A stretch of 11,478 nucleotides of DNA from Candidatus Nomurabacteria bacterium RIFOXYD2_FULL_35_12 (GCA_001786365.1 MFWK01000026.1:1-11478), one strand, 5' to 3'. Positions 4,821-10,914 are shown, counted from the stretch's first letter. Notes: generated by a model from the sequence alone, not told the origin. Program-made: numbers and translations.

Positions 4821-5777
4821 ATGACATCGGCTCAGGCTATAAAAGAAATACAGAAGAATTTTGATATAAACTCTATTTTTGCTCAGCATATTCTTCGCTA
4901 TACAAAAGGGAAGGTTGTTCCTACACAAATTCAAAATATTATAGATGAAAAACCAAAACCATTCGTGAAATGGGTTGGTGGAAAACGGCAACTTTTAAAA
5001 CAATTTCGTTTGATGGAATTGTATCCTCCAGAAAAATTTAATACTAAAACGAATATCTATTTTGAACCATTTGTGGGGGGTGGAGCGGTTTTTTTTGACT
5101 TGCTTCCCGAAAAGGCAGTACTCTCTGATTTAAATTCAGAACTTGTTACAACTTTTAATGTCATAAAAAATGACGTTGAAGCATTAATACATTTACTTAG
5201 AAAATATAAATATGAAAAAGAATATTTTCTTAAAATTCGTGCACAAAATCCTGAAAAACTTTCTGATGTGAATATTGCTTCTCGTTTTTTATATCTTAAT
5301 CGGACTTGTTTTAATGGAATGTATCGCGTAAACAGTAAAGGTGGTTTTAATGTTCCATTTGGCAAATATTCTAACCCCCTCATTTGTGATGAAAATAATC
5401 TTAAAAAAGTTTCAAAATCGTTAAAAAATGTCGAGATAAAAAGACAAGATTATAAAGAAGTGTTAAAGAAGGCAAAAAAAAGTGATTTTATTTATTTTGA
5501 TCCTCCATATTTTCCAGTAAGCAAGACAGCTTCTTTTACAAATTATACTAAGGAAGCATTTTTAGAAAAAGAACAAATAGAGCTTCGAGATACTTTTCTT
5601 GAATTACATAAAAGAGGTTGTTTTGTAATGCTTTCAAACTCTGATACACCGTTTATAAATGAAATTTATTCTGGAATAAAAGGTGTTAAAGTTACGCAAG
5701 TTCAAGCTGGTCGCATGATTAATTCTGATTCTTCTAAAAGAGGGAAAATTACGGAAGTATTGGTAACAAATTATTAA
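4821..5777 (+). CDS. Dam-like DNA adenine N6-methyltransferase (D12 class)
   Basis: 318 residues. It transfers a methyl group from SAM to adenine N6 in a specific DNA site. The alpha-class motif order is clear: FVKWVGGKRQLL (about 48-59, motif X), YFEPFVGGGAVFFDL (80-94, SAM-binding motif I), the acidic DLNSEL of motif II, RTCFNGMYRVNSKGGFNVPF (161-180, family block) and catalytic DPPY (227-230). The NG..R.N..G.FNVPFG.Y block is shared with Dam, DpnM and EcoRV-type enzymes, so a GATC- or GAT-containing site is a reasonable guess but not proven. About 45 N-terminal residues (MTSAQAIKEIQKNFDINSIF onward) are extra to the core and look helical. It is the first gene of a five-gene A+T-rich operon; the next start is 1 nt after its stop. 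Confidence 0.9.
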   Translation: MTSAQAIKEIQKNFDINSIFAQHILRYTKGKVVPTQIQNIIDEKPKPFVKWVGGKRQLLKQFRLMELYPPEKFNTKTNIYFEPFVGGGAVFFDLLPEKAVLSDLNSELVTTFNVIKNDVEALIHLLRKYKYEKEYFLKIRAQNPEKLSDVNIASRFLYLNRTCFNGMYRVNSKGGFNVPFGKYSNPLICDENNLKKVSKSLKNVEIKRQDYKEVLKKAKKSDFIYFDPPYFPVSKTASFTNYTKEAFLEKEQIELRDTFLELHKRGCFVMLSNSDTPFINEIYSGIKGVKVTQVQAGRMINSDSSKRGKITEVLVTNY

Positions 5778-5778
5778 A

Positions 5779-6183
5779 ATGAAAGATTTACTTACTTGGA
5801 AAAATATTTATCTTTTATCTGCTTTAATTTCGGTTTTTTTAATAGTTCTTTGGGCTTTTATAAAGACAAATTGTCAATGGACAAATGAAACAATAGAATA
5901 TATATTTTCCAACGCATTTTGGGCTGCAGTTATTATTCTTTTAGATAAATTTTTTCATGAAAAATTAAAAACCAAACACGACGAATTAAAAACAAAAATA
6001 GACAAATTAAAAGGTTTGATTTTCACAAATGAATCAGAAGTAAAAATAGAAAGTATAAGGCTTATACTCAGTGGTGATGATGAATATGTTAGTGCTTCTA
6101 AGGCCGCATCGGCCGTGAAAAGACAAATTGAAGAAAAAGACCCTATTAGTAAACCTGGTGTAGTTAAATTAACGCTTGAATAA
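5779..6183 (+). CDS. small two-helix membrane protein of the restriction-modification operon
   Basis: 134 residues; family not recognised. Two hydrophobic segments, about 10-28 (IYLLSALISVFLIVLWAFI) and 43-57 (ending AAVIILLD), form a short hairpin with few residues between. A Lys/Glu-rich heptad-like stretch follows (about 59-80, HEKLKTKHDELKTKIDKLKG), probably a coiled coil. The soluble tail contains SASKAASAVKRQIEEKD. It is probably anchored in the membrane with the coiled coil in the cytoplasm. It starts 1 nt after the methyltransferase stop and ends 4 nt before the DGQHR gene's ATG, so it belongs to the operon. No nuclease or toxin motif is visible. A membrane-acting effector or an anchor for the complex are both guesses. 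Confidence 0.7.
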   Translation: MKDLLTWKNIYLLSALISVFLIVLWAFIKTNCQWTNETIEYIFSNAFWAAVIILLDKFFHEKLKTKHDELKTKIDKLKGLIFTNESEVKIESIRLILSGDDEYVSASKAASAVKRQIEEKDPISKPGVVKLTLE

Positions 6184-6187
6184 TATT

Positions 6188-7192
6188 ATGAAATACTCAG
6201 AACCAATTAAAGTAATTGAAGTGCGTCAGAAAAAAGTAGTTTTTTATTTGGCAAAAATGAAGCCCTCCGTCCTTAAACTTGTTGCAAATAAATCTCTTTC
6301 TCGATATCAAAACGAGGATGGTCTCCAGAGGGAACAAAACCAAGAAAAGATTAAGGATATAGAAAAATATCTTTCAACTGATTTAATGGCTACTTTTCCT
6401 AATACAATCATAGTATCTCTTCGAGACGATTTAAATACAGAAAAGCCATTATATAAATTTGACAACAATGGTGATTTGCTCTTATCTCTTGACACTGAGG
6501 TGGCAAATGTTATTGATGGACAGCACCGTCTTGCTGCTTTTAATGATAAAGAGGATGATTTTGAGTTGCCAGTTTCAATCTTCTTAGATCTTTCCCTTGG
6601 AGAGCAAGCAAAAATATTTTCAATTATAAATTCAACCCAGACTAAAGTATCACTAGATTTAGTTTATGAAAATTTCTTTCAATCATCAATCAGATCGCAA
6701 GAGAAAGTTTCCTTTTTTATAGTTAAGAATTTAAATGATGATACTAATTCTCCATGGTTTAAAAAGATAAAAACCTTGTCAGAAAGAAAGGGCAGAGACA
6801 TGGCTCAGGGTTCTATGGCAAAGTTTATTCATAAAAATTTACTTGATGAGGGAAAAGTTTTTTATAATCTTTATGTTTCTGAAAGAGATAAAGATATATA
6901 TTCAATAATCAATAACTATTTTTTAGCTATTAAGAGCATTTTTCCAAATGAGTGGAAAAATGAAAATAACGACTATATACTCACAAAAACTACAGGCTTT
7001 GTTGGGTTTATGATGTTTTTTATTGATATTTTAACAACATCAGGAAACCAAGAATTTACTCAATCTTTTTTCGAGAGTAAAATATTGCCAGCAAAAATAG
7101 CAATTGGTAAATTAGACAGCAAAAATTATAATTCTGGCGCAGTGGGGCAAGGCAAACTAAGAAGAATTCTCAAAGAAAACTTATCTAATTAA
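6188..7192 (+). CDS. DGQHR-domain (DndB-like) protein
   Basis: 334 residues. The hallmark DGQHRLAA is at 110-117, preceded by a block beginning RYQNEDGLQREQNQEKIKDI and followed by PVSIFLDLSLGEQAKIFSII and NSTQTKVS. This order matches DGQHR-domain proteins, the family of DndB, the regulator in phosphorothioate DNA-modification (dnd) gene clusters; related ParB-like folds occur in other defence islands. No other dnd gene is present here, so the role is probably different: DNA sensing, or regulation or specificity of the neighbouring nuclease (inference). I use the ATG at 6188. A TTG at 6176 in the same frame would overlap the preceding stop by 8 nt and cannot be excluded, since no ribosome-binding site decides it. 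The next gene starts 4 nt after the stop. Confidence 0.75.
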   Translation: MKYSEPIKVIEVRQKKVVFYLAKMKPSVLKLVANKSLSRYQNEDGLQREQNQEKIKDIEKYLSTDLMATFPNTIIVSLRDDLNTEKPLYKFDNNGDLLLSLDTEVANVIDGQHRLAAFNDKEDDFELPVSIFLDLSLGEQAKIFSIINSTQTKVSLDLVYENFFQSSIRSQEKVSFFIVKNLNDDTNSPWFKKIKTLSERKGRDMAQGSMAKFIHKNLLDEGKVFYNLYVSERDKDIYSIINNYFLAIKSIFPNEWKNENNDYILTKTTGFVGFMMFFIDILTTSGNQEFTQSFFESKILPAKIAIGKLDSKNYNSGAVGQGKLRRILKENLSN

Positions 7193-7196
7193 ATTT

Positions 7197-7961
7197 ATGG
7201 CAAATAACAATTCATGGGCAAAAATATTTAAGGATAATAAAATTTTGGAAAATGATTTTTCAAAAGGACCTTTTTATTTATCTGCAAAGATGATTAAAAA
7301 GTCAGTTCAGAATTTTAAGAAAACATCAGAAAAAGAAGTCCGTATTCTTTGTAAGATAGACAATAGAAAACAAGTTCCAGAAATAATGAAAGAAAATAAA
7401 ATGGTTTTACTTCCGGTAAAAAATGGAGAATATGCCATAGTAAAAGGAGAAGGGTTTGTAGATATTCCCGAAATTAAAGGTGAAGCAGAAGTTTATAATA
7501 CAAAACTTGGTTTTGATTTAGATACATCAAAAATAGGAAATTCAGAAATGCAACATTTAGATTTTGCCTATGCCTCAAGTTTAATAAGAACATTCATGGA
7601 TGATCCTACTCTTGTTTTAACTATTCGTGGTAGGAAACGTACACCAGAGTTTGATTTTAAAATCGATAAACAAAATATAAAAGTAAAAAGTGTTCAAACT
7701 GAAGTTGATGCAGGGTATGAGGGAGAGAATAATGTGGTTTTAATTGAAGCAAAAAATTCAACGACAAAAGATACAATTATTCGTCAATTATATTATCCTT
7801 TTCGTCAATGGTCAGAACATACAAAAAAGAAAGTTCACTTACTTTTCTTTGAAAAACGAGGGAAAGAGTATTTGATTTGGCAATATGGTTTTAAAGATAG
7901 AAATGACTACAATTCAATTTATCTTATAAAATCTAAAAAATATACGATTTTTAAAAATTAA
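7197..7961 (+). CDS. PD-(D/E)XK-type restriction endonuclease
   Basis: 254 residues. The C-terminal half carries a plausible nuclease core: TEVDAGYEGENNVVLIEAKN gives Asp171 followed 13 residues later by Glu184-Ala-Lys186 (D...ExK). IRQLYYPFRQWSEH then forms a helix, and KVHLLFFEKRGKEYLIWQYG forms strands. This pattern of D, ExK and Q/R-rich helix is typical of restriction-type PD-(D/E)XK enzymes. The N-terminal half (WAKIFKDN, then KEVRILCKIDNRKQVPEIMK and LLPVKNGEYAIVKG) resembles the N-terminal domain I recall from restriction enzymes annotated DUF6997; that recall needs a profile search. Lying between the DGQHR and methyltransferase genes, it is the likely cutting subunit. The cleavage site is unknown. 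Its stop codon directly abuts the ATG of the next gene. Confidence 0.68.
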   Translation: MANNNSWAKIFKDNKILENDFSKGPFYLSAKMIKKSVQNFKKTSEKEVRILCKIDNRKQVPEIMKENKMVLLPVKNGEYAIVKGEGFVDIPEIKGEAEVYNTKLGFDLDTSKIGNSEMQHLDFAYASSLIRTFMDDPTLVLTIRGRKRTPEFDFKIDKQNIKVKSVQTEVDAGYEGENNVVLIEAKNSTTKDTIIRQLYYPFRQWSEHTKKKVHLLFFEKRGKEYLIWQYGFKDRNDYNSIYLIKSKKYTIFKN

Positions 7962-8717
7962 ATGTTAAGCAAAAAAGAATTAAAACTCCACCCAGATAAT
8001 TTTGAGATGGAATGCACGACGGTTTGGGCTTTTCCTAGACGGGGCAATTGGGCTACTCATGCTTCTGATTGGCGAGGGAATTGGTCGCCGGAAGTTGTTC
8101 GAAATTTAATTTTGAGGTATTCGAAAGAAAAAGATCATTTACTAGATTGTATGATTGGCGGAGGAACGACTGCGATAGAAGCGAAAATTTTAAATCGACA
8201 TATTACTTGTATTGATATAAATGAGGAAGCATTAGAAAGAACAAAAAAGTCTTTGGAATTTGAGGTGCCAAATAAAGCAAAACAACGAGTCATGAAATGC
8301 GATGCTCGTGATATGAGTTTTATTAAAGATAGCGAAATTGATTTCGTTTTAACTCATCCGCCGTATGCGGATATTATTAAATATAGTGATGGAAAAATTT
8401 TTGAAGATTTATCAAACATTCACGATATAGAAAAATTCGTGGATGAAATAGAAAAAGTTGCAAAAGAATTGTATAGAGTTTTAAAGAGAGGAAAATTTTG
8501 CGCAATTTTGATGGGGGATACTAGAAGAAATAAAATGTATCAACCTTTAGCTTTTAAGGTAATGGAGAGATTTTTGGAAGCGGGTTTTACTCTCAAGGAA
8601 GATATTATTAAGAGACAATTTAATTGCAAAGCTACAGGTTTTTGGGTAGAAAAATCAAAAGAGTCAAATTTTTTACTTATTATGCATGAACATTTATTTG
8701 TGTTTCAAAAGTTATAA
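7962..8717 (+). CDS. beta-class site-specific DNA methyltransferase (N4-cytosine or N6-adenine)
   Basis: 251 residues. The N-terminus VWAFPRRGNWATHASDWRGN is followed by WSPEVVRNLILRYS, a block typical of a family of short DNA methyltransferases. The SAM-binding motif I is LLDCMIGGGTTAIEAK (about 61-76), the acidic motif II is CIDINEEALER, and catalytic motif IV is THPPY (131-135), followed by ADIIKYSDGKIFEDLS. Motif IV comes after motif I but the target domain is small and internal, as in beta-class enzymes. THPPY departs from the more usual TSPPY and does not settle the modified base. Together with the Dam-like enzyme it gives this operon two methyltransferases, as in DpnII-type systems where a second enzyme covers a different DNA form or strand. 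It is the last gene of the operon. Confidence 0.85.
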   Translation: MLSKKELKLHPDNFEMECTTVWAFPRRGNWATHASDWRGNWSPEVVRNLILRYSKEKDHLLDCMIGGGTTAIEAKILNRHITCIDINEEALERTKKSLEFEVPNKAKQRVMKCDARDMSFIKDSEIDFVLTHPPYADIIKYSDGKIFEDLSNIHDIEKFVDEIEKVAKELYRVLKRGKFCAILMGDTRRNKMYQPLAFKVMERFLEAGFTLKEDIIKRQFNCKATGFWVEKSKESNFLLIMHEHLFVFQKL

Positions 8718-8719
8718 AG

Positions 8720-8728
8720 TGCTATAAT
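8720..8728 (+). promoter_or_regulatory. extended -10 promoter of the SPFH gene
   Basis: TGC followed by TATAAT (8723-8728), right after the methyltransferase stop. The start codon is at 8766, so unlike most genes here this transcript would have a leader of about 30 nt. The -35 is poor. A similar GTGCTACAATA lies before the zinc-ribbon gene at 9941. Confidence 0.6.
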
Positions 8729-8765
8729 ACTAGTATTATTATTTATCATTTTTAGTATTAAATTT

Positions 8766-9515
8766 ATGCTTATAAAATTTATAATTTATGCGGTGGTGTT
8801 TGTGGTCATTATCAGCATTCGTCAGATTAATCAATATCAAAAGGGAGTAAAATTCACTTTTGGAAAATTCACTTCCATCATGGAGCCGGGATGGAGGATG
8901 GTTTTGCCTATTGTGCAGAGCTATCAGAAAGTGGATGTGCGAATAAAGGCTGTGGATGTGCCGGACCAGAATGCCATTACTAGAGACAACGTTACCGTGA
9001 AGGTAAATGCCGTAATTTATTATAAAGTCAGCGATGCTGAAAAGGCCATCATAGAAGTGGAAGATTTCCGTTATGCTATATCTCAATATGCGCAGACGAC
9101 GATGAGGAATATCGTCGGAGAAGTCACTTTGGACGAATTGCTTTCTAGCAGAGACAAAATTGCCGACCGTATCAGAGAGATAGTGGACAAAGAGACGGAT
9201 GCTTGGGGACTGAAAGTTCAAAATGTGGAGCTAAAAGATGTGAGCTTGCCAGCAGAGATGGAGAGGACAATAGGCAAGCAAGCCGAAGCCGAGAGGGAGA
9301 AGAGGGCAGTGATAATAAATTCTGAAGGAGAGCTCGCCGCTTCTCAAAATATTTCTCGAGCCGCAGAAATGCTTTCCAAAACTCCTGGTGCATTGCATTT
9401 GAGGACTTTGCAATCCATAAACGACATGTCTTCGGATCAGAGTAATACCGTGGTCTATATGGTTCCCGTAGAAGTCTTGAAAGCATTTGAAGGTTTTGCT
9501 AAGAAAGCTAAATAA
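8766..9515 (+). CDS. slipin/stomatin-like SPFH (band 7) membrane protein
   Basis: 249 residues. One N-terminal hydrophobic segment (LIKFIIYAVVFVVIISI) anchors it in the membrane. The SPFH domain follows directly: a block starting NQYQKGVKFTFGKFTSIMEP, then GWRMVLPIVQSYQKVDVRIK and VDVPDQNAITRDNVTVKVNA. Next come a core containing FRYAISQYAQTTMRNIVGEV and the slipin signature stretch around LKVQNVELKDVSLPAEMER. The C-terminus is helical and Ala/Glu-rich (KQAEAEREKRAVIINSEGEL), probably a coiled coil for oligomerisation. Slipins form ring-like assemblies in membrane microdomains; their cellular task is poorly known and no NfeD partner gene is next to it here. Composition is visibly less A+T-rich than the preceding operon. 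TspO follows after 14 nt. Confidence 0.9.
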   Translation: MLIKFIIYAVVFVVIISIRQINQYQKGVKFTFGKFTSIMEPGWRMVLPIVQSYQKVDVRIKAVDVPDQNAITRDNVTVKVNAVIYYKVSDAEKAIIEVEDFRYAISQYAQTTMRNIVGEVTLDELLSSRDKIADRIREIVDKETDAWGLKVQNVELKDVSLPAEMERTIGKQAEAEREKRAVIINSEGELAASQNISRAAEMLSKTPGALHLRTLQSINDMSSDQSNTVVYMVPVEVLKAFEGFAKKAK

Positions 9516-9529
9516 TTTAAAATAATTAT

Positions 9530-9928
9530 ATGAATAACGCATACAATTGGTATTCGCAACTTATTAGACCCACATGGGCTCCGCCAAGCTGGCTATTTGG
9601 TCCGGTGTGGACTGTGCTATATGTCCTAATTGCAGTTTCTTTTGGGAAAGTATTTCTGATGGCTTTGAAGAAAGAGATTTCTTTTGCTGTCATATTACCG
9701 TTTATTCTGAATTTATTTTTTAATTTTATTTTTACTTATATTCAGTTTGGATTAAAGAATAATTTGCTGGCAGCGCTAGACATATTGCTCGTCCTAGGCA
9801 CTTTGGTCTGGGCGATAATAGTTATTTATCCTCATGTTAAATGGATTGCTTATATGCAGATTCCGTATTTGCTGTGGATGGCATTTGCGACGGTTTTACA
9901 ATTGACTGTGACTTACTTGAATAGATAG
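9530..9928 (+). CDS. TspO/MBR family membrane protein
   Basis: 132 residues and five expected membrane helices, slightly shorter than typical TspO (about 150-160). The family signature is plain: YNWYSQLIRPTWAPPSWLFG then PVWTVLYVLIAVSFGK. NLFFNFIFTYIQFGLKNNLL follows in the middle, and PYLLWMAFATVLQLTV at the end. The first position of the usual Asn-Leu pair in the last helix is Gln (LQL). TspO proteins bind porphyrins and related ligands and have been linked to stress responses; a role cannot be read from this sequence. The gene lies 14 nt after the SPFH gene and probably shares its transcript. Confidence 0.9.
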   Translation: MNNAYNWYSQLIRPTWAPPSWLFGPVWTVLYVLIAVSFGKVFLMALKKEISFAVILPFILNLFFNFIFTYIQFGLKNNLLAALDILLVLGTLVWAIIVIYPHVKWIAYMQIPYLLWMAFATVLQLTVTYLNR

Positions 9929-9941
9929 GAAATATAAAATG

Positions 9942-9950
9942 TGCTACAAT
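9942..9950 (+). promoter_or_regulatory. extended -10 promoter of the zinc-ribbon gene
   Basis: TGC followed by TACAAT (9945-9950), similar to the element before the SPFH gene. The ATG is at 9983, 32 nt on. No clear -35 is seen. Confidence 0.5.
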
Positions 9951-9982
9951 AGGGGTATTAATAAATTAATCAAAATAATAAC

Positions 9983-10174
9983 ATGGCAGATTTAAAAGCT
10001 TTGTGTATGAAGTGTAGAGATGCGAATAATAAACCAACAATGCAGACGATGACTAATCCGAAGGTAGAAGAAAAGAACGGCAGATATTCTGCAAAGGGTC
10101 AGTGTGGAAAGTGCGGAGGCAATCAGTTCAAGTTCATGAGCAAGGCTGATGCTGAGGCGATGAAATCCCGTTAG
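9983..10174 (+). CDS. DUF5679-type zinc-ribbon protein
   Basis: 63 residues. Two CxxC pairs, CMKC (8-11) and CGKC (41-44), bracket a central beta region (MTNPKVEEKNGRYSAKGQCG), giving a one-zinc ribbon. The pattern Cys-x-Lys-Cys, then M.NP, NGR.A.KG.C..CG and a final F matches DUF5679, a small protein family of unknown function seen in Patescibacteria and some other bacteria. Zinc ribbons of this size bind nucleic acids or ribosomal partners, but nothing here shows which. The last codons lie inside a very stable inverted repeat. The stop is TAG at 10172. Confidence 0.8.
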   Translation: MADLKALCMKCRDANNKPTMQTMTNPKVEEKNGRYSAKGQCGKCGGNQFKFMSKADAEAMKSR

Positions 10175-10216
10175 AGATAGAGGGTCGCTACGAGCCCTCG
10201 CGATCTCTAACGGGAT
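10165..10216. repeat. long perfect inverted repeat over the zinc-ribbon stop codon
   Basis: ATCCCGTTAGAGAT (10165-10178) pairs perfectly over 14 bp with ATCTCTAACGGGAT (10203-10216). Inside, GAGGGTCG (10180-10187) pairs with CGAgCCCTC (10191-10199) with one bulged G and a CTA loop. No T-run follows, so it is not a standard intrinsic terminator. It may protect the 3' end of the message or be a small dispersed element. Confidence 0.7.
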
Positions 10217-10244
10217 GAAATGATTATCAAATTAAGAAAAAGTC

Positions 10245-10412
10245 TTGAAGATAAATTCTATACAAGCTCTAGTGTGGGTACTTGCAATATATTTTCTTGT
10301 AATTGTCTTTTTTGCATTTAGCCCGACTTATAACAAATGGTTTTTTGATAATCTCGCATTTTTTATATTCTTGTGTTTGTATTGGGTTTTGAAAACATTA
10401 ACTTCGCATTAG
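10245..10412 (+). CDS. possible 55-residue membrane peptide (TTG start)
   Basis: Reading TTG as the start gives MKINSIQALVWVLAIYFLVI, then a turn with SPTYNKWFFDN and a second hydrophobic stretch (LAFFIFLCLYWVL), ending KTLTSH. The two membrane segments and the polar turn between them look like a real small membrane protein. The TTG is the only sensible start, since a stop precedes it in frame at 10230, and no ribosome-binding site or promoter is obvious. A frame beginning ATG at 10220 covers the same DNA in another phase and is less protein-like. Could be genuine, a decayed gene or chance. Confidence 0.4.
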   Translation: MKINSIQALVWVLAIYFLVIVFFAFSPTYNKWFFDNLAFFIFLCLYWVLKTLTSH

Positions 10413-10466
10413 AAAATTATTAACTAACCTAGAAGCTATAACCTAGCAACTAGAAACTAAAATAAA

Positions 10467-10523
10467 ATGGCAAAAGGAGACGGACATAGAAAAGAAAAAA
10501 AGAAACCAAAGAAGGCAAAATAA
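10467..10523 (+). CDS. 18-residue Lys-rich basic peptide
   Basis: ATG to TAA encodes MAKGDGHRKEKKKPKKAK. Opening with M-A/G-K-G-D and a Lys tail, it resembles the very small basic proteins of the THX type that bind rRNA, and short MAKGD...KKPKK peptides that recur in bacterial genomes (from memory). Nine of 18 residues are Lys or Arg. It is followed directly by a structured RNA element and a terminator. No Shine-Dalgarno is visible. Too short for statistical support, so the call rests on its unusual composition and position. Confidence 0.45.
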   Translation: MAKGDGHRKEKKKPKKAK

Positions 10524-10631
10524 ACTTTTCGGCATATCTTTTTGCCGGTACGGATTTTTTGAAGCTTAAAAAATCCTGAAGTTTTCGCCCCGTCGGGCTC
10601 AAAACCCCTTAAAAAGATATGCCCGAAAAGT
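10524..10631 (+). ncRNA. predicted three-way-junction RNA element
   Basis: Closing stem P1: ACTTTTCGGCATATCTTTTT (10524-10543) pairs with 10611-10631, with one bulged C. P2: GGATTTTTT (10552-10560) pairs with AAAAAATCC (10568-10576). P3: GTTTT (10581-10585) with AAAAC (10601-10605), continued by GCCC (10587-10590) with GGGC (10595-10598). Short linkers join the stems. CGGC (10530-10533) can also pair with GCCG (10544-10547), which would break P1 and offers a two-state fold. The element starts at the base after the stop of the 18-residue peptide and ends 3 nt before a terminator. It could be a 3'-UTR structure, a small RNA or a dispersed repeat; no known RNA family recognised. Confidence 0.55.
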
Positions 10632-10634
10632 CTT

Positions 10635-10662
10635 AAAAATACCCCCTTCAGGGGGTATTTTT
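10635..10662. terminator. strong intrinsic terminator, probably bidirectional
   Basis: AAAAATACCCCC (10635-10646), loop TTCA, GGGGGTATTTTT (10651-10662): a perfect 12-bp stem ending in five T. The A-run on the left would serve the opposite strand. It separates the upstream small genes from the promoter 5 nt downstream. Confidence 0.9.
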
Positions 10663-10666
10663 ATGC

Positions 10667-10695
10667 TTGACATAGCTTTTGCCTTCATATATACT
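10667..10695 (+). promoter_or_regulatory. near-consensus promoter ahead of the rRNA gene
   Basis: TTGACA (10667-10672), a 17-nt spacer and TATACT (10690-10695). It is the best promoter in the window and starts 4 nt after a terminator. No protein gene follows; the next gene on this strand is the 16S rRNA about 380 nt on, so it is most likely the rRNA operon promoter. It could instead drive a separate leader RNA. Confidence 0.75.
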
Positions 10696-10759
10696 TGCTT
10701 CCAGCGTCTTTCCTTTCTTGGAATGACGTTTTAATTTCACTTTCTTTGACAAATTAAGA

Positions 10760-10914
10760 GCCCCGACACTATGAGTTTCATGGGTCGGGGCAAATTGAGA
10801 ATCCCTCCGACCTAGGTCGGAGGGAAGCAAGTCTCAAAAATAAATTTGAGTAAGCCCCGACGTAAAGTCGGGGTCCCGACCCTGAAATAAAAGAATAAAA
10901 GTAAGGCGTCGGGA
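10760..10914 (+). other. cluster of four hairpins with a shared CCGAC/GTCGG core
   Basis: Hairpin 1: GCCCCGAC (10760-10767) with GTCGGGGC (10784-10791). Hairpin 2: a perfect 24-bp palindrome at 10802-10825 with half TCCCTCCGACCT, extended by TTGAGA (10795-10800) with TCTCAA (10832-10837). Hairpin 3: CCCCGAC (10855-10861) with GTCGGGG (10867-10873). Hairpin 4: TCCCGAC (10874-10880) with GTCGGGA (10908-10914). CTCAAA/TTTGAG (10833-10850) competes with the extension of hairpin 2. Because the cores match, arms can also pair across hairpins. It lies in the presumed rRNA leader and may serve antitermination, processing or folding; it could instead be clustered repeat elements. Confidence 0.6.

Noticed and set aside
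8739..9542. Minus-strand open frames opposite the SPFH gene
   Set aside because: They are antisense to a clear SPFH coding sequence and show no recognisable domain.
10220..10321. ATG-started frame of about 33 codons
   Set aside because: Its translation shows no domain or membrane pattern, and the other phase over the same DNA looks more protein-like.
10648..10830. Minus-strand open frame of 60 codons
   Set aside because: It lies across the terminator, the promoter and the CCGAC hairpins; its translation is low in complexity and explained by the structured DNA.
10694..10831. CTTGCTTCC (10694-10702) pairing with GGAAGCAAG (10823-10831) as an RNA stem
   Set aside because: The left arm overlaps the -10 hexamer, so it should not be in the transcript from this promoter.
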